NCBI GenBank assembly: GCA_958510875.1
Contig: OY294069.1
Location: 160,083,111-160,147,110, forward strand
Reading direction: 5' to 3'
Length of the DNA stretch: 64,000 nt
From: Endomychus coccineus
Lineage: Eukaryota > Arthropoda > Insecta > Coleoptera > Endomychidae
Part shown: positions 54,862 to 64,000 of the stretch, piece after piece
Layout of the letters: the number at the start of each line of letters is the position of its first letter
How positions within the stretch are numbered: the first letter of the stretch is position 1
The notes under the pieces: model-generated
Database searches by the model: none
What the model was told of the DNA's origin: nothing
What the model saw: only the letters and a program-made list of their open reading frames with translations
Made by a program: the position numbers and the translations under genes

Positions 54862-56578
54862 AAAATTATTTATTAAGTTAGATTTCCTTGACCAAGTTCA
54901 GTTCATCAAGTAAATAATCTGGAAGACTGGCATTTTACCAAGCTTAAGAGTTCAATAAAATGTCAATCAACTGTCCAAAACTCTATACTCATGAAAAATA
55001 AGTAGTAAGTATAATACGTTTTCAACGTAATAAGTTATAAATCATGAGCCAACGGTGTAGGTTTTCAAAGAGAAAAAACATATATAGCAAAACAACCAGA
55101 AAATTCCTCTACTAAACTCTGAAACCCCCAAGAACACTTTCTTGATGTACCCTTTAACTGTCATTTATTGATGAAAATGAATACACAATTATTGCAGAAT
55201 TCATTGTGATAATTGCACACGTGTGACGTAATGAAATAAAAACTCAGTGAAACATATATACACCTACTGATGTAAAATATTGCTAAATTTTTAGATTACA
55301 TAATCGATTTTGACGAAATCCGGAATCATTTTGAAAACGTTATGAGTGTTGATAATTCCTAAAATCACCTAAGTTAAACCACTCATTGCAGATAAGATTC
55401 CTTTTGATAATAATAAATCAATAAATTTGAAACAATGCTCAATAAAAAAAATCTTATGTAATAGGTCTATCTAGCTCTATAGCATAATCTATAGAGCTTG
55501 GTGTGCATTAGTTTCGGAAATAATGTAGAATAGTGAAATAAAACAGAAATGAATCACTTAACATAAATAAACAAACTTGAATTACCTGAGGTTAGTAGTT
55601 AAACCTGTGAGATATTTCATTCAGGTAATTTTGAGGATAATACTCGGGTTAATATGAGACTTGTTTAGAAATACATTTAACAGCAGTAAAGTAATTTAGA
55701 TTCACCGGACTTTATCTAGGCAAAAACTATCAGTTATCCAGTATCTTCCGGTGTCTTCATTGTCAACAAATTACAATTAAATTACTCAATAAATTGTAAA
55801 ATAATCCTTCTATTGGTTTGTTTTGTATTACACGTACGGATCTATATAACGAAATTAGATATTATCTTTGTCATTATTTAATCGACGAAACAAAATCAAC
55901 CTTACCCAGCACGAAATCCAATTGATTAGTTTAGATCTTATCAGGAAACTATCAAATAAGATAACAGACAAATTCTACACATAAACCTGCAAATAACAGG
56001 TATCGATGAAGGAAAATACACAGACTACTGTGGTGTAGAAAACCCTCAAGGAAAACTTTGCTTGTTTTTCGAACCCAGAACTCTCAACTTTTAATTAACA
56101 TAATACAAACATTTTTTAATTTGAATGAATTTAGACGTAATTCAACATAAATACCATGGTACCCAGCCCGGTTCCAGATGTTTAATGCTTTAATGCAAGG
56201 TTATGAATGAAATAGTTTAGTCTCGACATCAGAAGGAGGACCTAAATCAAAATAAAATAACAAATAGCATCGATGTCTATAGACATGAAGAAGCAGTATT
56301 CAAATGAACCTTAAAGGGTCTACTATAGAACATTTAACAATAGAAGTTAAACTCAACTCAGGTACCGATGGTAGGTAGGTATTTCGCCAAATTTTAAATA
56401 TTCAGATTGTTGTTCAAAGTTAAAGGATGATTTATAACAAGATACCATCACAGGTACAAAGCGTTTCTCTCATCTCATATTTACATATTGCCTTATAGCA
56501 TTATAGCAAGCTTTGTCTATCTAGAAAAATGTAAATCAATCAAGTAACAAGTACCTATGCATAAAACTTCCATTAATT
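54862..56578. other. Gene-free stretch, nothing recognised
   Basis: AT-rich sequence without a supported gene or repeat structure. Confidence 0.4.
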
Positions 56579-56579
56579 T

Positions 56580-56632
56580 AGTTTCCTTTGATGATGGCTA
56601 CTTGATAGCTGAAAGGTACTCAGTACTTCAAT
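56580..56632 (+). ncRNA. Second hammerhead-like PLE motif
   Basis: TTGATGA, a stem-loop GGCTAC-TTG-ATAGCT, GAAA, and GGTAC-TCA-GTACT reproduce the motif at 37552-37596. C3 of the invariant box is changed to T. It is probably the 3' remnant of the same PLE family; no coding sequence remains beside it. Confidence 0.4.
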
Positions 56633-56639
56633 ATTATTT

Positions 56640-57255
56640 ATTTAATGAACACGTTCCATAAAGTAAACTCCAAATTTGTTTGGTGAAAACAATTGTTTGC
56701 GGAATTGGTTCTTTATTGTTAACGTTAAATCAAATATGTTCGAAAACCAGATCTTGACTGAAAAAATTGGTTTTATGCCAGCTTCCATGAAAATTTACGG
56801 ATCTAGATAAGTAAACTGAAGTTTCAAGCGGAGCTCGAACCAGTTTTTACATTGTCCAACTTCGCGCTTATTATATTATATAGCAATCTAGTGTTGAGGA
56901 ATTCAAATTACCACCAAACCTGCATTATTACGCATTACGCAATATTATTACTCACAGAAATGCAACTATGCAAATTACAAGGATTTCCCTCTATTAACAA
57001 TTCAGAGATTGACATTTCGATATTTAACGTTGAATAAGTTTTTGATTTGTCGAACCTACCGAACAATGCTGTTTATTCGAATATTGGCGGTGATTACCAC
57101 GGTAATTGCTAATATGTTATTCATACGTACAATGCTGATCTTAATCATAATAATCAAGCTTCAATAAAAGCTCGAATAAATTTAAGTCCGCGATTCAGTT
57201 AAGTACCACAATTAGAAACACGCAAACTGGACTAGCATTCTTAACGAAAATATTA
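56640..57255. other. Gene-free stretch; intron side of candidate gene
   Basis: Nothing recognised. If the exon at 57262-57358 is real, this is the beginning of its first intron. Confidence 0.4.
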
Positions 57256-57261
57256 ACTTAC

Positions 57262-57358
57262 CTGCATTAATCGTTGTCAAAGTGATCGATAAAACATGTA
57301 TAATAATTAAATAAGCAAATCCTTTCAGACTTGGCTGGTATCTATACGTCGTTCCCAT
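57262..57358 (-). CDS. Candidate first coding exon of a secreted or membrane protein
   Basis: The ATG at 57358 opens MGTTYRYQPSLKGFAYLIII, then HVLSITLTTINA. This is a basic start followed by a hydrophobic core and a small-residue end, the form of a signal peptide with cleavage near TTINA. The exon finishes at 57262 with a consensus donor (GCAG|GTAAGT), leaving phase 1. Upstream on the same strand no other ATG intervenes for over 100 bp. A CpG-bearing patch (GACGCGCACGCGCTCGAGG, near 57783-57801) could mark a promoter. I found no phase-1 acceptor exon that continues it within the window, so the gene must run through a long intron or be a false call. No family assignment. Confidence 0.35.
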
Positions 57359-57399
57359 CGTACTTGTTCTTTGTTTATTACACTTTAACATTTTGAAGT

Positions 57400-59560
57400 T
57401 TCACCAAGTCCGGCAAATTTTGAGGATTAAACTACAAAGCTGCACTATTACATTTCACATTTTCACTCCAAACAACATTTTTTTTAACACGCATTATGCA
57501 CTTTAAGCGAAATGAAGTAATCTCAAAGACACCTGTGGATGCTGTGCACCGTTAGCCGCCGATTGTTTTCATCCAGAAACCGAGAATTGATATCCTGAAT
57601 CACATCTTAATAATATTGTAGACAAACTATTGAAGCTTCAAGTGTTTATCATTTCTGTTTTTCCACTTTCTGTTGTCCGTTATCGTATTCTATTAAATTT
57701 ATTTACGCTGGTTACGAAGACAGTCACTTCTACCGAACACGTCGCACACAACTTTGAAGTAAATGTATGTTGTTGAAAACTTTGACGCGCACGCGCTCGA
57801 GGTGAATGGATAGAGGAGAACTCCAATGAAATTAAGAACCAAGATTCAACAACGATGATTGCGCTACCTATCCGACAGGTGAGGTGACTAAATTACGAGC
57901 GTTTGTTTACAATCTAAATTGGTTACTATATTTTTGACAAATTGATTAAAGCGTACTGACTACAAGAAGTAGGGAAATTTTATTGACCGGAAAGCAATGT
58001 TATTAAAGAGTTTATAGTTGTTCTATGCGTGATATATACTCTTCAGATATATTGAGTTTTCATTTAAGTGTACCAGTAGAATAAACGGACCAAACGAACC
58101 CCCAATCCTGTTATCTGTTATACTTATCAAGGAGTCAAGGACAAGTCCTTCACTGGAAAGGAAATACAGCAAGCGCATTTAAAATGATCTTAAACACAAA
58201 TAATATGATTTATTATCTGAAATTCCCATTCAACCATGGAATTGATAAAAAAATGGTAATTCGTGTCATTAGCCCACACCCAGAGAATAAATTTCAATGC
58301 CGCTTGAGGCACTGATAGAATATTCTTATAAAAAACACATTTACCTTGAAAAAAGTGCTTAACTTGTTTTTAGAACTAGCTAAGTTTGAGTTTCTATAGA
58401 AATAGAACGAAGATAAAAATTGCCAATTAACAATTAATTCAAAATTAAATTGTAGAATGAGATCAAAACAAAACAATTGTTCACACAGTGACAATGTCAA
58501 AAAAGGTTATTAAGTTGACTCTTTCTTTTTATGAACCCGGATATATGATATAACATAGGGATACAGTAGGTACTTACACATGATTAGAAATAATAGAGCT
58601 ATGCGTGTTTACTTTTATAATAAAAGTTTCTATTGGAATTTTACTACAGTGTTGTGTTGATTTGTCATATAATGGACTACCAAAAAGTAAAGACCAGTTC
58701 AATCTTAATATTTATGTTAGAATTGCTTGTTTATCAACAATAATGACGTCCGATTCTGAAAAGAAAATACTTCTATACCTCAGCAAATTGAAAAGTCTTC
58801 TGTATAACAGCAAATTGCCTTTAAAAAGTAGTAAAAATATAAAAACGTTATATTTTTGTCGAACAAATATGTTCCCCAAATAAATATGGATTACTACAAG
58901 CATTGATTAGCATACAGTTAATCAATGCTACAGGCTCTGGTTAGTGATCATCAGACGTTAGCTCAAGATCATCAAGAACCAGAGGTGACCGATGAAGCAC
59001 TTCTTTAATTTTATTATTTCTCAGAATTCGATTACTCTGTTAATTTGTTTTGAATGTTATTGTAGAAATCTATTTTTAAAGTATAATGCTCAGGTTTTTA
59101 TATTTGTTGGTGACAACACGGATGTATCTGCATTTTTGGGCGTCAATTTTCTAAAAAATTAGTATAATTTTTGAATTACTTTTCTAATTATGTATTTCGG
59201 TTCCGAACACAAAATAAAGTCCCAGGTTATAAATATAGCTAAAGATGTAAAACAATAGTAGTAGTTTTTTTTAGTTTCATGAGAAATTATAAATTTTGCA
59301 GATTATTCCTACATGGTTTTCAATTGTCGAATTGAAAACAACTCAAAAATGGTAGGTAGTGGTATCTATTAAAATACCTCAGATTCTATGAAGTATTCTA
59401 AGCGAAACTTTCGCAGAACAGTGACCTGTAATTGAATCGAATAATTATTTGTTGATATTCTATGATATACGCACACCTCAAGTATAGAAGGTTTATATAG
59501 TTTGGAAACCAAAGATGTACACTTCTATGTTTGAAACCATAAAGCAGTAGGCGTGTACTG
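57400..59560. other. Gene-free stretch, nothing recognised
   Basis: Apart from the possible promoter-side CpG patch near 57790, no feature is supported. Frames at 58294-58903 on both strands are AT-rich translations without motifs. Confidence 0.4.
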
Positions 59561-59566
59561 TAATTT

Positions 59567-60697
59567 GTCTGAACCAAAGAGTTCTATATATAAAGTAGAC
59601 CACGGTCGTACATACAGGTCTGGGAACTCAATGTTTGACATGAGTCTCTTACATGTCCCCAAACTCGTAGTCCCTCGCTCAGACACCAGCTGGCGCATGG
59701 ATCAAAGTATGTTGTCAGGATTATGCGCCATATCGTTCAAATACGGTCGTATACATAGACCTGTTATCCTAAGGAGACGAAACATATCATTCCTAAAACT
59801 CCATTTGGCTTGTCGCAATGATTACATGAAGGGTGACAAAGAAAACCAACGGACCTCCTTGTCGTTGAGTTATAATTACTCCTTATTGGCAACGCTGTAA
59901 CTATGATTGAAAACTTTGTACCACTTGTAAGGCAACATTGCTTCGAAATAACTACGAGAAATACGAAAACTGTCAAATTGCGTAGTACAGAACAAAGTCA
60001 CCATTCATAAAAGGTGCGCGGCGTGCTCGCCTTCTGAACAAATGATGCATTGGAATAGTTCTATATTTAAAAATTTGAATATTCTATAATTCGATTGTAT
60101 ATTCCAGGTTACCATAAATTATGGAATATTTTTCAGAGAAAACGACATTTCAACAGTTTTGCTTCTGATATAACCAATAAATAATGCTATGGACGTTTTT
60201 ATAATAATTACAAATCCCAATCCGGCACACTGAACAACTAATTCGGCAACAGCAGCATTCAGCGGTGTGAGTGGCCCGAAATTTTGTTGTGTTTAAATGT
60301 AAACAATTCTGTCTCCTTAGGATAATAGGTCTATGGTCATATACGAGCCAGAGAACATCCCTCGACTCATGCGCCACTCTTTTGGTACTACGATACAGAT
60401 GACGCTTGGTGGACTCACTTCACATAGGAAACCGCCTCTAGTTTCCAGACCTGTATATACGACCGTGGAGCCTTTCACTGGTATGTTAACGGACATTATG
60501 TCCTCGCACATTCGCTCTCACTCTCACGATGTGCGCTCGTTATACTTATTCTTATACTCTTTGTGATAGAAAGAGACCATGCAAGTGAGAGCGCACCACA
60601 TGTGCGAGGACAGAATGTCCAACAGCTACTTACCAGCGCTTTCCTATGCTTAACACACTACTTGTCTACTCTATACATAGAACTCTTTGGTCTGAAC
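59567..60697. mobile_element. Composite fold-back element (MITE-like) of ~1.1 kb
   Basis: Outer inverted ends: GTCTGAACCAAAGAGTTCTA at 59567 and, reversed, CAGACCAAAGAGTTCTATG from about 60697. Inside, 59600-59790 (CACGGTCGTA..ACAGGTCTGG, GTTATCCTAAGGAGAC) is inverted at 60305-60476. An inner hairpin occupies 60491-60620 with GGACATTATGTCCTCGCACA against its inverted form. No transposase is encoded. Probably a non-autonomous DNA transposon built of nested palindromes. Confidence 0.75.
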
Positions 60698-60699
60698 AG

Positions 60700-61092
60700 A
60701 GTATCCGTTTTAGGCGAAGATAAAGCATAACAGCATTCAATCTTGCAGATAGATAACAATAATTTCGGAGAAATAAATGAAACTTTCCAAAACAGCAGCT
60801 TCAACTTTAATTTCCTTACAATGATCAATTTACTTCAAAAATGTACCTTCAATGAAAGGGGAAATGCATATGTACCAAATGAAGACAGAACACAACACAC
60901 GCTAGTGACAATTTGAACATAAATAATTTTTAATAGTGCCCACTAGAATGCATAAACATTGCGATACTATTAATATTACTTCTGTTCCAAAGTAGCCTGT
61001 TGAAAGTTGAGTTGCAATGTCTACATTTCTTAACCTATTTCAAAACCTCACATCTACCATCACAAGAATACAAAAAAATAAAAAGTTTTAAA
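60700..61092. other. Downstream flank of RpS15A
   Basis: Non-coding sequence past the poly(A) signal of RpS15A; nothing else recognised. Confidence 0.5.
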
Positions 61093-61093
61093 C

Positions 61094-61099
61094 TTTATT
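61094..61099 (-). terminator. Poly(A) signal of RpS15A
   Basis: AATAAA on the minus strand, 14 bp after the TAA stop codon (61113-61115). The short 3' UTR is typical of ribosomal protein genes. Confidence 0.8.
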
Positions 61100-61112
61100 A
61101 AATAACTTTACA

Positions 61113-63544
61113 TTAGAAGAAAAATCCAAGAATTTTCCCTCCAAGATGTTTTCTTCTTGCTTCTTCGTGATCCATTATTCCCCCACTTGTGGTCAATACA
61201 ACATACCTGAAAGAATATAACAATACATCTATAATATAATTTTCAACTTGTTAAATAGTATATTATTCACTACTAATGATGAGTATAAATATTAATGTTC
61301 CAGAAATATAGATCTGTAGGCAACTAAATAGTGCCAGAACCATATACCCTGAAGGACTATGTCCCTGTGTGCATCAGGAAAATTTGCATTGAAATACCAA
61401 ACATCTCAAATTTCACAGGATATAAAGAACATGCCAAATAAAACGAGTTTAAATAGTGTATTATTTACTACTAATGAAGAGTATAAATATTAATGTTCCA
61501 GAAATATAGATCTGTAGGCAACTAAATATAGTGCCAGAACCATATACTCTGAAGGACTATGTCCCTGTGTGCATCAGGAAAATTTGCATTAAAATAACAA
61601 ACATCTCAAATTTCACAGGATATAAATACCAAATAAAGCAAGTCATCATACAAGTTGATTAGAACAAGGGACAGGTTTTCCATATTGTTTTCTTCAATGA
61701 AGAAATTTGTGAGCTGAATAATCACATTAATTATGATTATATGAAAGAATAACTACTTTGTTTTTACACCACTTTTATTAATGATAACGTCAAAACATAA
61801 CTATAGTTTCAACATCGAAGTGCCATTATCAAACAATTAGAAAATTATGAAGAAATCAATGAAACAGTTCAAGTATAAATAGAGTAGAGTTGAGATTAAG
61901 GGATCAATGGAAATTCCAAAAACAGGTAGATCCTAGGAAAGTACAGTATTACATAGTAAACATAGCAACAATTTGTGAATTAGTGTGATTATAATTTAAT
62001 ATTCTAAGAATTATTTAAAGAGCGCTTTGAAAAACTGTACAGTATTACATAGTAAACAAGGTAACAATTTGTTAATTAGTGTGATTATAATTTAATATTC
62101 TAAGAATTATTTTAAGAGCGGTTTGAAAGACACATGAAAAGACCACTTTGATATAGGTCTAACTAATCATTGAGGATATTTTTATTAGAGTTTTTGACAC
62201 CTTTATAAATCTCTATAGATTCTCTAATGTATTCAATTTAAAACCTCCGGTTTGGTTATGTAAAATGCTTAGACTATCTTAATTGGGGAAATTTATGGAA
62301 TTATGAATTAAGTTTGTAAAAACTCAACCTTTGCAAATCATTTTTTACAAACTGGTCATAATTTCCCTAATTTAGATAGCCTAAGCATTTTACATAACCA
62401 AACCAGAGGTTTTAAATTGAATACATTAGAATCAATGGAGATTTATAAAGGAGTCAAAAACTCTAATAAAAATATCCTCAATGATTAGTTAGACCTATAT
62501 CAAAGTGATCTTTTCATGTGTCTTTCTAACCGCTCTTCAAATAATTCTTAGAATATTAAATTATAATCACACTAATTCACAAATTGTTGCTATGTTTACT
62601 ATATAATACTGTACTTTCCTAGGATCTACCTGGTTTTGGAATTTCCGTTGATCCCTTAATCTCAACCCTACTTTACTCTACTCTATTTATACTTGAACTG
62701 TTTCATTGATTTCTTCATAATTTTCTAATTGTTTGATAATGGCACTTCGGTGTTAAACTATAGTTACGTTTTGACGTTATTATTAATAAAAGTGGTATAA
62801 AAACAAAGTAGTTATTCTTTCATATAATCAAAATCATAAATTACTATAAAGTAACAGCTTCCACCATCAATTTTGATTTGGTTGAACAATTATGCTATTT
62901 TTGAAAATTTAATTCTTAATTCATTCAAATTTATTAAAACTGCTAACATTTTGAAACTGCTGCGTACAAATTAAATTTTTCTGTACCACGATCCCTATTT
63001 ATAAATTCCATTAACCAAGAAATATTATGATTCAAACAAATAACCCATGAACCCCAATTCCAAGCTACACCATCATAGTTCAAATGATTCAATAAAGAAA
63101 AACTCCAAAGCAAACAGTGTATTGTGTACTGAAGTAATTTATCTGAAACTACTTCCCAATACAGTTCAAGAGAGTGCTGATCCAGACATTCCTTTTTTAA
63201 TTACTATTATGAACAGTTAACATAGCTGAGGAAGACAGTACTTACCCAAATTGTCGAGAAGGTAATAAATTGTTAGTCCATTTTTCAATGTGTGTGATAG
63301 GTACATCAAATCTTGGTGATATGACACCACACTTATTTAATCTACCAGTTAAGTTCACTACAATTTTACCACTCCTGTGATCGTCTACAATTTCAAATTC
63401 ACCGATATATCCATGTTTCATCATCACCGTCAGAAACTTGACAACTACCTTAGAACACGGCCTTATAAGAACCTGTCTCTTTCCACGTTTTTCGGCATTG
63501 TTTATGGATTTTAAGGCATCACTCAATACATTCATGCGCACCAT
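61113..63544 (-). CDS. RpS15A: 40S ribosomal protein S15A (uS8), two coding exons
   Basis: Exon one (63246-63544) begins [20 protein letters not shown] and runs to [14 protein letters not shown] donor follows, and a TATTCTTTCAG acceptor leads into exon two (61113-61206: [33 protein letters not shown]). Joined, they give 130 residues, exactly the usual eukaryotic length, with no lesion. uS8 binds 18S rRNA in the platform of the small subunit and is needed for 40S assembly; the C-terminal [15 protein letters not shown] block is its signature. The ATG is preceded by TTTTTTTTCAGCA, a splice acceptor, so a 5' UTR exon lies upstream, perhaps beyond the window. This is the only certain host gene here. 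Confidence 0.98.
61253..61640. repeat. Tandem duplication, ~198 bp period, in RpS15A intron
   Basis: GAGTATAAATATTAATGTTC starts at 61281 and at 61479. The copies stay almost identical through AGATCTGTAGGCAACTAAAT, TGTGTGCATCAGGAAAATTT and CTCAAATTTCACAGGATATA. They lie close to the 3' splice site. Confidence 0.9.
61731..62838. repeat. 1.1 kb fold-back in RpS15A intron
   Basis: Left arm 61731-62320 and right arm 62341-62838 are inverted copies of high identity around a centre of about 20 bp (ACTCAACCTTTGCAAATCA). The left arm is longer because a 96 bp segment starting GTACAGTATTACATAGTAAA is present twice (61941 and 62037). In the pre-mRNA this would form a hairpin of about 500 bp. Confidence 0.92.
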
Positions 63545-63548
63545 TGCT

Positions 63549-64000
63549 GAAAAAAAGGAACATTATTAACAGAACACCAACAAAAACATTCAAAATATTT
63601 AGTAAATTAGTTGCAATACTAGTCAATAAATAGCACTGGACAAATAAGTAAAAGCTTGAATTCAGTTAGGAAACACTATATACATAAGTACAAAACCTCT
63701 TGTTTTGAGGTTAAGGAAATTTAACTTTTTGAGATAAATGAAAATTGAAAAGCCACCGCATAAAATAATTATAGAAAATTTAAAGTCTGGAATTATCCGA
63801 TTGAAATATGATAACTTATATTTACATTCAAAATCCGACAAAACAGTGGCCTGGTACAACAAGATTTAGACTCTACTTACTTCAAAATTTCCAACCAATT
63901 TTGAATAAATACACTACACAGATGGTGAATGAAGGATAATTACAAATGTAGATATCATATTTTTTGAGGGATGACTATTATAAGTTTAAATTACCTGCGA
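63549..64000 (-). other. Upstream region of RpS15A, probable 5' UTR intron
   Basis: A TTTTTTTTCAG acceptor ends at 63549, four bases upstream of the ATG. Candidate donors on the minus strand are TTTGAAGTAAGT near 63880 and CGCAGGTAATT at the window edge. I cannot decide between them. No pyrimidine-tract (TOP) transcription start is seen within the window. Confidence 0.5.

Larger units (their letters stand above)
61207..63245 (-). other. RpS15A intron with repeats
   Basis: A 2039 bp GT..AG intron. It contains a 198 bp direct duplication near its 3' end and a 1.1 kb fold-back in the middle (separate entries). No snoRNA C/D or H/ACA boxes were identified with confidence, although ribosomal protein introns often host them. 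Confidence 0.9.

Overview
The window is AT-rich (roughly two-thirds A+T by eye) arthropod nuclear DNA, most likely from an insect. The evidence is spliced genes with GT..AG introns, mariner, hAT, Penelope-like (PLE), Jockey/R1-type LINE and FLYWCH-MULE remnants, and a nuclear copy of insect-type mitochondrial DNA (ND2 followed by trnW, with TGA read as Trp). The species cannot be named from the sequence.

Only one conserved host gene is certain. It is ribosomal protein S15A (uS8) on the minus strand at the right edge: two coding exons at 63246-63544 and 61113-61206, a 2.04 kb intron full of duplications and a 1.1 kb fold-back, and a poly(A) signal at 61094-61099. A second host gene is suggested by a signal-peptide-like first exon with a good donor at 57262-57358 (minus); its remaining exons were not identified.

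The rest is a mobile-element graveyard. Left third (1-25.1 kb): a deleted irritans-type mariner (707-1784); a LINE RT fragment (4.7-5.3 kb); a complete hAT with an imperfect 10 bp target duplication (8666-10955); piggyBac- and PLE-like scraps (12.4-12.8 kb); a mitochondrial insertion (14.0-15.0 kb); an internally deleted hAT with AAGACC subterminal repeats (about 15.97-17.06 kb); degraded mariner pieces (17.1 and 17.7-18.4 kb); a young hAT with a perfect 8 bp target duplication (19152-21970); and two LINE remnants (22.0-22.7 and 23.2-25.1 kb).

Middle (26.2-44.5 kb): a Tc1/mariner-superfamily element with 600 bp terminal inverted repeats (26204-28532); a PLE locus carrying a hammerhead-ribozyme-like motif and a hAT-type MITE (28.5-30.3 kb); a tRNA-derived SINE head (30.5 kb); a P-element-like relic beside a 349 bp tandem duplication, and a short hAT (33.5-35.6 kb); a head-to-head PLE palindrome (37.0-37.6 kb); a decayed FLYWCH-MULE gene (37.9-38.6 kb); a 377 bp tandem duplication (40.5-41.25 kb); and PLE scraps.

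Right third (44.5-64 kb): a PLE GIY-YIG gene split by a second long-TIR mariner-type element (48139-50514), where removing the insert and one TA restores the reading frame; an RNase H-bearing LINE (51.5-52.7 kb); fold-back elements at 53.1-53.7 and 59.6-60.7 kb; a PLE RT fragment; and RpS15A.

No operon, CRISPR array or phage is present. I found no clearly new biological system. The items most worth a second look are the PLE-linked hammerhead-like motifs, the nested terminus architecture of the 48.1-50.5 kb transposon, the long-TIR element whose transposase start codon lies inside the TIR, and the fold-back within a ribosomal-protein intron.
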